64,000 bases of DNA from Mesorhizobium kowhaii (GTDB lineage: Bacteria; Pseudomonadota; Alphaproteobacteria; Rhizobiales; Rhizobiaceae): positions 682,001-746,000 of the forward strand of contig NZ_MZXV01000032.1 of NCBI RefSeq assembly GCF_003253745.1, given 5' to 3'. Positions 43,244-52,107 of the stretch are shown here, piece by piece (positions within the stretch are counted from its first letter, which is position 1; every line of letters starts with the position of its first letter). The notes beneath the pieces are model-generated. The model worked only from the letters and a program-made list of their open reading frames with translations. It was not told the origin of the DNA and did not search any database. The position numbers and the translations under genes are program-made.

Positions 43244-46200
43244 TTATTGAGTGACCTGGTCAATCCGAGTGATCGCAGTGGAAGCGCCAAGAGCTTCCGC
43301 AATTAAGCGCGCCTCCTTGAGCCTCGGATCGCTCCTGTCGCCTCTCCCGATCGGCGGCAGAGCGGCTCCCATAAGCGCCTGCATGAGAAATCCCCGCGTC
43401 GCTGCACTGCGCGCTATGTCAGCGGCGCGTTCGTAATGGCGCCGGGCCCTCGCGCGCGCGGTCATGAAGATGAACGCCAGGATCGGATCGCGGAACGCCG
43501 CGGAGATTGGCGGCGTCGGCATTTCGACCATGATCTTGTGAAGATCGCCGAGCATAAGGTGAGCCCAGCCGACCAGCCGGGAATTGCGCCACTTCGTAAA
43601 CAACGCAATGGCGCTTTCGAGACCCGCGATCGCCTCTCGGACGCGCCCGATCGCGGCGATCGCAGCCCATTTCGGCACCTCGACCGCTGGCAGCAATGCG
43701 CGGAAACCCGCCTTGTCGATGTCTTCATAAAGGCGAGTGAAGGTTTCGTTCGCTTCGGCGAAACGGCCAAGTGTCAACAGCGCGAGGGCGGTCGCGGCCG
43801 CCGCGCCCATCTGTTCGGTGCGGCCACCGGAGGCGACGGAAGCCGCGTCGGCGCTGGCGAGGGCGCCGGCTCCGTTGCCCGCCACTGCCAAAGCGAAACT
43901 CGTAAGCATGTGGCCCATGGACCGGGCCGGCGGATAATGGGTGCGCTCGCCGAGCGCGAGCGAGCGGTTCGCCCAGGCGAGGGTCGTGGCAATGTCGCCA
44001 AACTGCAGCGCCCTCGTACTTGCGAGATAACAGGTCAGGGTCTCGAGGTAGGCATCGCCGAGCGCGTCAGCGGTGGCTAGGATTTCATTTGCAGTCCCGT
44101 CGAAAGTCTCGGACGGCCTGCCATCGGGGCGCAATTCTGCGAGCCAGAGCTGATCCCATTTCGCGTAGGCGATGCTCTCCCGGTCGCCAATCGCCGTTCC
44201 GATCTGCAAGGCGCGGTCGAGCGCCGCCTCAGCTTCCTCGAACCGATCCGCGTTGAGATAGCCCTCGCCCAGCCAGGCGAGCGTCCGCGAAAGCGCGCGG
44301 CTCGGCCCGAGTTTTTCGATCCGCGGCAGCCAGCGCTCCGCGTGGCGGATCATGCCGGCGAAGTCGGCCTCCCAGCAGCAGGCAAGCATGCGGTCGACGA
44401 CGATCTCGGCAAGCGTCGGTTCGTCAGCACAGTCTGGATCGGCTTCGATGAAGGCCAGCGCGCGATCGAGCCGCTCGACAGCTTCCTTCAGCGAAAACAC
44501 TTCCAAACTGCGCTTGGCGGCGAGCGCGAGATAGTGGACCGCCTTTCTCGCCGAAGTCGCGCGCGAGTAATGGTGCGCGAGAATTGCGGCGAGATCGTCC
44601 GCCCGATTTCCCGCGCGCCGTTCAAGCGCTTCGGCAGTCCGGCCGTGAAGTTCGACGCGCTGCGACTTCAGCAGGGAGCCGTACAGCGCATCCTGGATCA
44701 GCGAGTGTTTGAACGCATATTCGCGGTCTGCGTCGGTGTCAGGCGACAGGGGCAGGATCAGCCCTTCGCCTTCGGCGCGCGACATTTCGCGCACCGGCGG
44801 CGCTGGCGTCGCGCAGACCTCGCCGACTAGCGTCGTCCGGAACTGACGGCCGACGACTGACGCCGTCTGCACGGCGAACCGGTCCTCTCCGGGCATCCGC
44901 TGCACCCGGTTCATGATGAGATTTTCGAGGTTCGCAGGAATATCTTCCGGCTGTGCGGCCGCTCCGGGCTTTCGCTGGGCGACGTAAGCGGCCAGCTCCT
45001 CTGCGAACAGCGGATTTCCCTCCGCCCGGCTGACGATCGACTTCAGGAGATCCGGCGAGACCTCGGCGCCGAGGCGATCGGTAACGAGGCGCATCGCCTG
45101 GGCGTCCTCAAGCGGAGCCAAGTTGAAAATTTCAACACCCTTCGCCTGAACCAAATGCTGGACTTGGGGCTCCGGGCGCGTCGTAAGGGCGAACATGGCG
45201 CGCATCCGTCCCACTGCGCCCATGATCTCGTGAAGCGCTTCCAACGACGCGCTGTCTGCCCAGTGCAGGTCTTCGAAAATCAGCAAAAGTTGGGGCTCTA
45301 CGTGAGAAAGGAATTCAAATAGGGCGACCAGCGCCTCTCGAGTGCGCACGCCGCTGAGTTCCGACGCTTGGATCGCGCCGATCTGAAGCCTCTTGGCGCC
45401 CAGAATATTCAGCAGAAAGGGCGTTGCGGCCAAAAGCGAGTGGCCGGCGCCGTGCAAGCCTGATGCGATGCTCGCCTCGATCTCGGCGGCCAAAGCGGTT
45501 TCGGGGATCCCGAACGCCGCGCGGAGGACATCCGCGAACGGCGAGAAGGGCGCTGAGGCCGCATCGGGGCGACAGGACGCCCGCCAGACAGTCGCGTCTT
45601 TCAATTCGCTTTCAAACTCATGAAGCAGGCGCGACTTGCCAAGCCCTGCTTCCGCGACGATCAGCGTAATCGCCGCGCCCTCTGTCTTGCTTCGCGTCCA
45701 CAGCGATCGAAGGCGCGCCAGTTCGCTTTCCCGGCCGAGCAGGGAACCCAACCCCAGGGCGCGCTTAGCTTCGAAGCGGCTGACGGCGGAACGCAGGCCA
45801 TCGATCCGAAACAGCCGGGCCGGTTCAGACTTGCCCTTCAACGCCCTCGCACCGAGGTCCGAGAATTCGGCATAGCCCGCAGCGAGGTTGGCTACGATTT
45901 CGGTGCAATAGACGGTTCCCGGCTCGGCCGCGCTCTGGACCCGCGACGCCAAATTGATTGCGTCGCCAAGCGCGTTGTAGGCAAGGGCCTTGTCCTCGCC
46001 GATGCGCCCCAGCACGACCGCGCCCGTATGCAGGCCGATCCGCAGCACAGGCTCGCAATCAAAGGCGGCGAGGAACTCGGATTGCAGCGCGTTCATGCGC
46101 CGCTGTATCTCGACTGCTGCGCGGCACGCGCGAGCGGGCGCGTCTTCGAGTGCCTGAGGAGCGCCGAAAAAAGCCATCAGGCCGTCTCCCGCAAAGTCCT

Positions 46201-46384
46201 GCAGCATTCCCCCGTGACGGTTAATGATCGCGGTCTGCTCTCCTGCGAGGCGCTTGATCAGGGCGAAGACAACCTCCTCGTCTAGCCGCTCCGTCAGCGG
46301 CGTGAACCCGACAAGGTCGGTGAACATAATCGTGACCTGGCGCCGCTCCCCCTGCGGCTCCGACGCGGCCTGCTCCACGCCCAT
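43244..46384 (-). CDS. Class III cyclase/AAA ATPase/TPR regulatory protein
   Basis: A 1046-residue protein. Residues about 10-185: class III cyclase (VTIMFTDLVGFTPLTERLDE, MLQDFAGDGLMAFFGAP, YNALGDAINLASRVQSA). Residues about 210-480: AAA/STAND ATPase, Walker A IVAEAGLGKSRLLHEF and Walker B LLLIFEDLHWADS. The remainder is TPR-like. The start ATG 46384 is preceded by GGAGG; a TTG at 46396 begins inside that site. Unlike the protein at 35883 it lacks the N-terminal zinc ribbons. Divergent cyclase-ATPase-TPR relatives like these usually sense an unknown ligand. Confidence 0.9.
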   Translation of the reverse strand: MGVEQAASEPQGERRQVTIMFTDLVGFTPLTERLDEEVVFALIKRLAGEQTAIINRHGGMLQDFAGDGLMAFFGAPQALEDAPARACRAAVEIQRRMNALQSEFLAAFDCEPVLRIGLHTGAVVLGRIGEDKALAYNALGDAINLASRVQSAAEPGTVYCTEIVANLAAGYAEFSDLGARALKGKSEPARLFRIDGLRSAVSRFEAKRALGLGSLLGRESELARLRSLWTRSKTEGAAITLIVAEAGLGKSRLLHEFESELKDATVWRASCRPDAASAPFSPFADVLRAAFGIPETALAAEIEASIASGLHGAGHSLLAATPFLLNILGAKRLQIGAIQASELSGVRTREALVALFEFLSHVEPQLLLIFEDLHWADSASLEALHEIMGAVGRMRAMFALTTRPEPQVQHLVQAKGVEIFNLAPLEDAQAMRLVTDRLGAEVSPDLLKSIVSRAEGNPLFAEELAAYVAQRKPGAAAQPEDIPANLENLIMNRVQRMPGEDRFAVQTASVVGRQFRTTLVGEVCATPAPPVREMSRAEGEGLILPLSPDTDADREYAFKHSLIQDALYGSLLKSQRVELHGRTAEALERRAGNRADDLAAILAHHYSRATSARKAVHYLALAAKRSLEVFSLKEAVERLDRALAFIEADPDCADEPTLAEIVVDRMLACCWEADFAGMIRHAERWLPRIEKLGPSRALSRTLAWLGEGYLNADRFEEAEAALDRALQIGTAIGDRESIAYAKWDQLWLAELRPDGRPSETFDGTANEILATADALGDAYLETLTCYLASTRALQFGDIATTLAWANRSLALGERTHYPPARSMGHMLTSFALAVAGNGAGALASADAASVASGGRTEQMGAAAATALALLTLGRFAEANETFTRLYEDIDKAGFRALLPAVEVPKWAAIAAIGRVREAIAGLESAIALFTKWRNSRLVGWAHLMLGDLHKIMVEMPTPPISAAFRDPILAFIFMTARARARRHYERAADIARSAATRGFLMQALMGAALPPIGRGDRSDPRLKEARLIAEALGASTAITRIDQVTQ

Positions 46385-46495
46385 GATGGCCTCCAACAGA
46401 ACAGGGTATCCGAATTTCGTTGTTCCTCTGGCCCGCCGCCGTGCGAAGTCACCTTCGACGCTCGTACGTTCGGGCGTGCCGAAGTCGGGCCGGTT

Positions 46496-46867
46496 TTACG
46501 CGGTCAGTGGCGTCGTGTCGTAGCCGATGAAGCGCGCCAATTTGCCGTTACGCATTTTCATGAAGTGAGCCCAGCGGTTTTCATAAGGTGCGCCGGACGA
46601 CCGGATCTGCGCTGATGTACGCCCTGTGACAGCTACGTCATCTTCGCTCACTATGAATTCGTCAGGTCCAAACGCCCTGATTTCGACAGCGCCAGCCAGA
46701 ATTCCGAAGAAACGCATGACCTCGCCTTGGCCTCGGAAAGAGCCCGCCCAAGGCACGGATCCGTAGTAGATCCATTCGATGTCGTCGTCGCAGAGGGCCA
46801 TGAACTTGGCCATGTCTCCACGCGAAAATGCTTCGTAGCCTTCCTTTGCGATGTCCAAGCTGCCCAT
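46496..46867 (-). CDS. SnoaL/NTF2-like protein
   Basis: A 123-residue protein of the NTF2-like alpha+beta barrel group, with the typical start MGSLDIAKEGYEAFSRGDMA (a helix-turn-helix of ketosteroid isomerase-like proteins), then IEWIYYGSVPWAGSFRGQGE and RFFGILAGAVEIRAFGPDEF. Such folds are small enzymes or ligand-binding domains; the catalytic residues cannot be assigned. ATG 46867 follows GGGAGG. It is monocistronic, 112 bp upstream of the large cyclase gene. Confidence 0.8.
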   Translation of the reverse strand: MGSLDIAKEGYEAFSRGDMAKFMALCDDDIEWIYYGSVPWAGSFRGQGEVMRFFGILAGAVEIRAFGPDEFIVSEDDVAVTGRTSAQIRSSGAPYENRWAHFMKMRNGKLARFIGYDTTPLTA

Positions 46868-47199
46868 GTTTTCCTCCCCGCGCGCAAGTCGAGCTGTCGC
46901 GCAAATGGCGCAAGAAAGCGCCCCGATGCGGCTCGCCGCACTTCGTTGGCGAGGATATTGATGCCATGTAGCCGCTTTCTGCAAGTGCTATCACGGTCCG
47001 TCGCGGGAAGCGTCGCCCCTGCAACGCCCCGAATATCCAGAGGAGGCCTGCGCCGACCGCAGTCGACACAAATTACCCTAGGCCCGCAGCATAAGAGGCT
47101 GCTCCTGTAATCGTCGCACGGGTTTGGAAGCCAGGGAGGTTCTCATCTTTGTTCTGCCCGAAGACGGAAAAGCTAAGAAAATCATGGCTTCTATCGAAA
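46868..47199. other. Intergenic region, nothing recognised
   Basis: About 330 bp between the SnoaL-like gene and tRNA-Arg. The frames seen here are short or overlap the known gene's other frames. A T-rich stretch on the minus strand after the tRNA could serve as its transcript end, but no hairpin is evident. Confidence 0.5.
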
Positions 47200-47276
<77 letters not shown>

Positions 47277-47443
47277 TTTCAGGACCGGCGATCCGGAAAA
47301 CGAACCAGCCGATAAACCGGCAAGTCACGGCTTCTTAGCGGAAGCCGGGGCGGGCTTCAACGGGCAATTAGAGATTGGCGGCGTCCAAGGGTCGAGCGTC
47401 GGACAGCTGATCTGGTTCGCACTCCGATCACCCCGCGCCGCGT

Positions 47444-47609
47444 CCGGCCCTTCGCAGGCTCCCTGCCTTCGGGCGTCCTTCAAAAGGCTCACCGGACCTT
47501 TTGAAGGACGCCCGAAGGCGGACCGGGGCTTTCACCGTTCGCTGCGCCGCCCGGCCCTTCGCAGGCTCAGGGCGTTCATCGCTCGAAAAGCCAAGCAATT
47601 GGCTTTTCG
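47444..47609. repeat. Mosaic of inverted and direct repeats
   Basis: Between tRNA-Arg and the DUF1003 gene. A perfect 23-bp inverted repeat has arms 47465-47487 and 47497-47519 around a 9-base loop. The 18-bp direct repeat CCGGCCCTTCGCAGGCTC occurs at 47444 and 47551. A hairpin CGAAAAGCCAA-gcaa-TTGGCTTTTCG (47584-47609) lies just before the end of the DUF1003 gene on the minus strand and could end its transcript. Typical of dispersed rhizobial repeats. Confidence 0.75.
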
Positions 47610-47613
47610 TCCG

Positions 47614-48525
47614 CTACGCGGACCGCGCCTCACCCCTCCGCGGCGCTCGCTTTGGCTTCTTGGCGCCGGTCAGTTCGTGCATGGCGTCGAGCTGCATCTG
47701 CTGCATTTCGGCCAGCCGCGTCCATTGGCGCGAGATGAGGTAGTCGAGCTTTTCGTGCAGGTGGCGCACTTCCAGCTCGGCCTTGAGGTTGACCCGGTAG
47801 TCGTTGAAGGAGCGCAGGCGGTCCTTGGTCTCCTGCCGCTTCTGGCTCATCATGATGATCGGCGCCTGGATGGCGGCAATGCAGGAGAGCAAAAGGTTGA
47901 GCAGGATGAAGGGGTAGGGATCGAAGGCGCCCGCCATGCCCGCGACCAGGTTGATGCCGATCCACACCAGGAGCACGGTGCCGAACGAGATCAGGAACCA
48001 CCAGCTGCCGCCGAAGGCCGCCATGTTGTCGGAGACGCGGTCGGCGAACGTCCGGTGCTCCTCGAACTCCTCCTCGCTGTTTTCGGAAATGGTGTCTTGC
48101 CTGGCGATGCTTTCGACCACCTGGCGATCGAGCTCGGAGAATTCGCCGTGTTCCTGCTGGAGAAGCTCCTCCATGTAGCGCATGCGGTAGCGGCCGAGCT
48201 CCGCGCGGCTGATGCGGGCGCCGGCCGGCAGGTCCGGATGATCGGCGCGGATGCGGTCGGCGAGGCTCGGGCGCAAAGTGTCGATCCGCACCAGGTCGCG
48301 CTTGCGGAATTTCCGGCCTGATATCGCCGAGGGTTTCTTCTTCGCCTTACCACGCGGCAAGCCGGGTCCGGCCGGCTCCGAATCCGGCACGTCGGGCACC
48401 TCAGAGTGCTCGTCCGAACCATGTTCGGCCTCATGCTCGCCAATGGTCGGCGCCTCGAAATACTCGCCGCCGCTGTCGTGCTGGTTGTCTGCCGCCTGGT
48501 CGGGCGCTTTCGGGACGGTGCTCAT
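47614..48525 (-). CDS. DUF1003 membrane protein
   Basis: A 303-residue protein. The N-terminal third is charged and probably cytoplasmic (EHEAEHGSDEHSEVPDVPD), followed by a KKKPSAISGRKFRKRDLVRI basic patch; the DUF1003 core begins near residue 185 with NMAAFGGSWWFLISFGTVLL and FILLNLLLSCIAAIQAPIIM, two membrane helices. Function unknown, but the family is found in inner membranes of many bacteria. ATG 48525 is preceded by GGAG; the longer upstream frame runs into repeat sequence and is rejected. Confidence 0.85.
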   Translation of the reverse strand: MSTVPKAPDQAADNQHDSGGEYFEAPTIGEHEAEHGSDEHSEVPDVPDSEPAGPGLPRGKAKKKPSAISGRKFRKRDLVRIDTLRPSLADRIRADHPDLPAGARISRAELGRYRMRYMEELLQQEHGEFSELDRQVVESIARQDTISENSEEEFEEHRTFADRVSDNMAAFGGSWWFLISFGTVLLVWIGINLVAGMAGAFDPYPFILLNLLLSCIAAIQAPIIMMSQKRQETKDRLRSFNDYRVNLKAELEVRHLHEKLDYLISRQWTRLAEMQQMQLDAMHELTGAKKPKRAPRRGEARSA

Positions 48526-48720
48526 GGTGCGGGCTCCTATGGTGGTGCTCGGCGTGAGGATACGCTGAGGTGGTGAAGCATATCCACCGTCGCGGCTGAT
48601 TTCGCAGCCCGTACAAGTGCTTGTGATCGGAGAGGCGACGCCCCGCCGCTGCTGGCGGTGGTGCGCAGGCCGCGAACAATCAGAGACATTCGAGATTGGC
48701 CGAAGCCTCCCCGTCTTCGA

Positions 48721-48894
48721 CATCCACGGGCGGAGCGGGAGCGAAGCGGACGCGCAGACCCGAGGATCCATGCCGGGACCTTGGCCGACGGGTACAGCGG
48801 AGCAGAATTCAGCACCGCGGCCGCGCTCGGACGTCGCGGCATGGATCCTCGGGTCTGCGCTGCGTCGCTAAGCTCCTTGCTCCGCCCGTGGATG
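48721..48894. repeat. Nested inverted repeat of 174 bp
   Basis: Outer perfect arms of 16 bp (48721-48736 and 48879-48894, CATCCACGGGCGGAGC and its complement) enclose inner perfect arms of 24 bp (48752-48775 and 48837-48860). The centre is about 60 bp of unpaired sequence. I recall such CGGGCGGAGC-type elements as widespread interspersed repeats in Mesorhizobium. The symmetry suggests two inverted copies of one unit around a spacer. Confidence 0.8.
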
Positions 48895-48931
48895 ACGAAG
48901 CGGAGGATGACTCCCGTGGAAGGATGGAAAC

Positions 48932-48954
48932 AAAAAACCCGCCTTGCGGCGGGT
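48932..48954 (-). terminator. Rho-independent terminator of the carboxypeptidase gene
   Basis: Reading the minus strand, ACCCGCC-GCAA-GGCGGGT followed by TTTTTG: a 7-bp GC hairpin with a T run. It lies about 97 bp after the stop of the D-Ala-D-Ala carboxypeptidase gene at 49052 and would end its transcript. Confidence 0.8.
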
Positions 48955-49051
48955 CGCTGGCGCAAATCAGCACCATGCCTAAATCTATAGCATAACTGCC
49001 CTCACTTTGCAATTCCTCACCGGTCAGCCGGGCGCAAATTCGGGCTGCGGA

Positions 49052-49981
49052 TCACTGCTGCTCGGCGAACATCAGCCTGGTCTTGCTGTCGGCCATCGCA
49101 GGCGACAGGCTGCGCTGGATCAGCGCCTCGACATGGTCGTTGCGCTGGCGGGCGCTGTCGGCGCCCATCACCACCACGATCAGCTGGCGGCCGTCGGCAT
49201 CGTAGGAGGTGACGATGTTGAAGCCGGAGGCCCTGATGTAGCCGGTCTTGATGCCGTCGACGCCGCGCACGCGGCCGAGCATGTCGTTGTGGCCGCGCAC
49301 CAGCCTGCCGCGGAACATGAAATCGCTTTCGGAGAAATAGTGGAACTGCTGCGGGAAGCGGGAATGCAGCGCCATGCCGAGCACCGCCATGTCGCGCGCC
49401 GAGGTGTGCTGGTCGTCGTCGGGCAGGCCGGACGCGTTGCGGAACACGGTGCTGGTCATGCCGATCTGGCGCGCCTTGGCGGTCATCATGGCGGCAAACT
49501 GCTCCTCTGAGCCGCCGAGATATTCGCCGACCGCCACCGCCACGTCATTAGCTGACCTCACGACAATGGCGCGGATCGCCGAATCGACATCGATGGTCTC
49601 GCCGCGCCGGAAGCGCATCTTGGTCGGCGGCTGCGAGGCGGCATGGTCGGACACCGGGATCTGCGTCTCCTTGGTGACGCGGCCGGAGTCCAGCGCCTCG
49701 AACAGCAGGTACAGCGTCATCATCTTGGTCAGCGACGCCGGATAGCGCTGCGCCGTCGAGTTGACCTCGAACAGCTGCTTGCCGGTCCTGGCGTCGACGA
49801 CGATCGCCGCATATTTCTGCGGCGGCGCCGGCACGGCCAGCACGGCATCCGGTGGCGTCGCGGTCGTGCAGCCGGCAACTAGCACCAACAGGGGCAGCAC
49901 CAGCAGGGCAAGCGCCGCGAAAAGCCTCTGGATGAGCGGAAGGGGACGCGGGTTGGACAAGGGCTGGACTGTTCTGGTCAT
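49052..49981 (-). CDS. dacA: D-alanyl-D-alanine carboxypeptidase (penicillin-binding protein 5/6 type)
   Basis: A 309-residue serine carboxypeptidase that trims the terminal D-alanine of peptidoglycan stem peptides. It has a hydrophobic N-terminus ending LLVLVAGC, which could be a lipobox for a lipoprotein or a cleaved signal peptide; the catalytic SLTK (SxxK) in RYPASLTKMMTLY, SAN (SxN) in VRSANDVAVAV, and KTG in DGIKTGYIRASGF. The C-terminal membrane-binding domain of classical PBP5 is short or absent. Followed by a clear terminator. The gene symbol is by function; a dacC-type paralogue is equally possible. Confidence 0.92.
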   Translation of the reverse strand: MTRTVQPLSNPRPLPLIQRLFAALALLVLPLLVLVAGCTTATPPDAVLAVPAPPQKYAAIVVDARTGKQLFEVNSTAQRYPASLTKMMTLYLLFEALDSGRVTKETQIPVSDHAASQPPTKMRFRRGETIDVDSAIRAIVVRSANDVAVAVGEYLGGSEEQFAAMMTAKARQIGMTSTVFRNASGLPDDDQHTSARDMAVLGMALHSRFPQQFHYFSESDFMFRGRLVRGHNDMLGRVRGVDGIKTGYIRASGFNIVTSYDADGRQLIVVVMGADSARQRNDHVEALIQRSLSPAMADSKTRLMFAEQQ

Positions 49982-50176
49982 GCTGTTGCTGAGATGAGGC
50001 GAAGCTAACGTAACGCGCCAGCTGCGTCCATTTGGTTAATGGCGGTCATACCCAGGATTGTCATGCCTTCCCAGGCTTGCCCCGCCGTGAAATCGCCTGT
50101 TTCCTGTCTCTTCTTGCCAAAGCCGCGTTTCCTGTGGGAAGGGGCGTGGCATCTGACGGCTTTGGGGGGCTTGGGC

Positions 50177-51991
50177 ATGACGAATATCGGGGCTGGCGGC
50201 GCAGCACCCTCGCTTATCAAGGCATCACTCAGCCGCACCGGCAAATGGGCCGGCAGTGTCGCCTTTGTCGGGGGTGCTGCTTCCGACATCCTCAATCCGC
50301 TGGCGCCGTTCGCCGCCTATGTCGCGCTGGTCGCGTCGGTGGCGGCGCTGATCATCGCCATTGCCATCGTGCTGCGGCTGGTGCTGGCGGCCAAGGCGCT
50401 GCCGGCGCTGGTGTTCGCCACCAGTGCGGCGGCCGTCGCCGGCGGCGTCTATGCCGTGCAGAAGGAGACCAATTCGCAGAACGGTGTGATCGCCAGCCTG
50501 GTGCCTGCTGTGGCCGGGTTGCAGCAGTCGATCGGCATCGTCTCGGAGAAGGTGGCCAAGATCGAGCAGACGGTCACGCAAACGCAGAAGACGGTCGAAG
50601 AGGTCAAGCAGTCGACCGACACGGTGGCGAAAAAGACCGATGAGATCGCGTCCGCCCAGCAGCAACAGACGCAGCAGACGGCGCAAGTGCAGAAGACCAC
50701 CGAAGAGGTGAAGAAGCAGACCGAGACGCTGGCCGCCGGCCAGGCGCAGCAGCAGGCGCAGACCGAGAAGCTGCAAGCAACGACCGAGCAGATCGCCGCC
50801 TCGATCGACACAATAGCCAAAGGGTTTGCCGCCCTTGCCGCGCAAGGCGGGGCGATCGCCGAGCCGAAGCGGCCGGACGAGTTTTATCACAACGCCCGCG
50901 TCTACGAGCTGTCGGGCGACATGCTCAATGCGCGGCGCGCCTATCTCGCCTTTGCCGGCTTCGATGTCGATGCCATCGATCCCTACACGCGCTTTGCTAC
51001 GCTGCTGCGGGTGCAGGACGGCAAGGCCGGCGCCCGCGAGGTGTTCGGCGCATTGGCCGACAAGGGCAAGGCGCTGTCGATAAAGCTCGTGCATATCCTG
51101 CAGTTCGACGACGCCCAGCGTCTCGACAAGCTCAACGCCTTCATCGCCGCCAATCCGGATTTCGCGCCGGCCTATTTCCTGTTGGCGCAGGAGTTTTCGG
51201 AGGACCGCCTCGGCGCCCAGACGCTGGCCGACAAGCGCAACGAGGCCAAGGCGCTGACCAGGTTCATGGCTTACGAGAAGGATGGCGGGCTGCTCAAATA
51301 TTTCGTCGACCAGACCCAGCTTGCCGACTGGCTGGACCGCAGCCGCAGCCGGCTGGCAGCACTTGGCGACGTGCTCGACCCCTCTCGCTTCGTGCCGACG
51401 CTGACGCCGATGCGCTCGAACCAGGGCTGGTCGATGACCATCTCGCTGCCGGAACCGGCGACCGCCATCTCCTGGCGCATGGGCGATAGCGGCCCGTTCA
51501 CCGACACCGGCTTCCTGGCGCTCAACGACCAGACCACCGGCAAGCCGATGCCCAATCCGAGTTTCGAGATGCCCGGCAGCACCGTGGCCGGCATCATCGC
51601 CGTCAAATATCTCGATATCAGGGGGCGCGAGACCGGCCCGTTCGACATCCGCTTCGACCCGGAGACGGCGCTGCAGCAAGGCGACAAGCAGATCCTCGAC
51701 CAGTTCTGGACGTCGTGGATCGCCTTCGACGCCGGCGGCAACCACGGGCTGGTCTATTTCACCCAGATGCTGTCCTACCGCTGCGCCATCAAGGAGGTGC
51801 ATTACAGCCTGAACGGTGCCGCGCTCGACAAGTTGCTCGAGATACCGCCTTGCGACAAGAAGGACCCTTACGCCATCCCTTACGACGCCAAGGGCTATAT
51901 CAAGGTTGCCGACAGCGTGACGTCGATGTCGGTGCAGGTCACCTATACCGACGGCACCAAATCGCCGGTGCGGGAATACAAGCGGCAGTAG
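50177..51991 (+). CDS. Membrane/coiled-coil protein of unknown function
   Basis: A 604-residue protein. Residues about 45-95 contain two hydrophobic helices (FAAYVALVASVAALIIAIAI and LPALVFATSAAAVAGG). Residues about 100-230 are a glutamine- and lysine-rich coiled coil with heptad-like QKTVEEVKQSTDTVAKKTDE and TTEEVKKQTETLAAGQAQQQ. The rest is globular (RRPDEFYHNARVYELSGDML...; later SLPEPATAISWRMGDSGPFT, a beta-rich domain). ATG 50177 is preceded by GGGGGG. No known family; it could be a scaffold that bridges the inner membrane and a soluble partner. Monocistronic. Confidence 0.7.
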   Translation: MTNIGAGGAAPSLIKASLSRTGKWAGSVAFVGGAASDILNPLAPFAAYVALVASVAALIIAIAIVLRLVLAAKALPALVFATSAAAVAGGVYAVQKETNSQNGVIASLVPAVAGLQQSIGIVSEKVAKIEQTVTQTQKTVEEVKQSTDTVAKKTDEIASAQQQQTQQTAQVQKTTEEVKKQTETLAAGQAQQQAQTEKLQATTEQIAASIDTIAKGFAALAAQGGAIAEPKRPDEFYHNARVYELSGDMLNARRAYLAFAGFDVDAIDPYTRFATLLRVQDGKAGAREVFGALADKGKALSIKLVHILQFDDAQRLDKLNAFIAANPDFAPAYFLLAQEFSEDRLGAQTLADKRNEAKALTRFMAYEKDGGLLKYFVDQTQLADWLDRSRSRLAALGDVLDPSRFVPTLTPMRSNQGWSMTISLPEPATAISWRMGDSGPFTDTGFLALNDQTTGKPMPNPSFEMPGSTVAGIIAVKYLDIRGRETGPFDIRFDPETALQQGDKQILDQFWTSWIAFDAGGNHGLVYFTQMLSYRCAIKEVHYSLNGAALDKLLEIPPCDKKDPYAIPYDAKGYIKVADSVTSMSVQVTYTDGTKSPVREYKRQ

Positions 51992-52107
51992 CGCGGCCAC
52001 CCTCCCCACAAGGGGCGGGTGAAGTTGATGCAAAATGCCGATTGCGGTGCTTGCGCAAGCCGCGCCGAAAGGGTTCTGTTTGCGCCTTCAGAATCGGTGA
52101 GAGCGCA

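Larger units (their letters stand above)
48526..49051. other. Intergenic region of repeats and a terminator
   Basis: About 525 bp between the DUF1003 gene and the carboxypeptidase gene. It contains a large nested inverted repeat (48721-48894) and a minus-strand terminator (48932-48954). No gene is supported; frames here are translated repeat. Confidence 0.7.

Noticed and set aside
50225..52033. 602-residue minus-strand frame over the coiled-coil protein gene
   Set aside because: Leucine/arginine-rich low-complexity product produced by the complement of the repetitive coiled-coil coding sequence; the plus-strand gene has a ribosome site and sensible domains.
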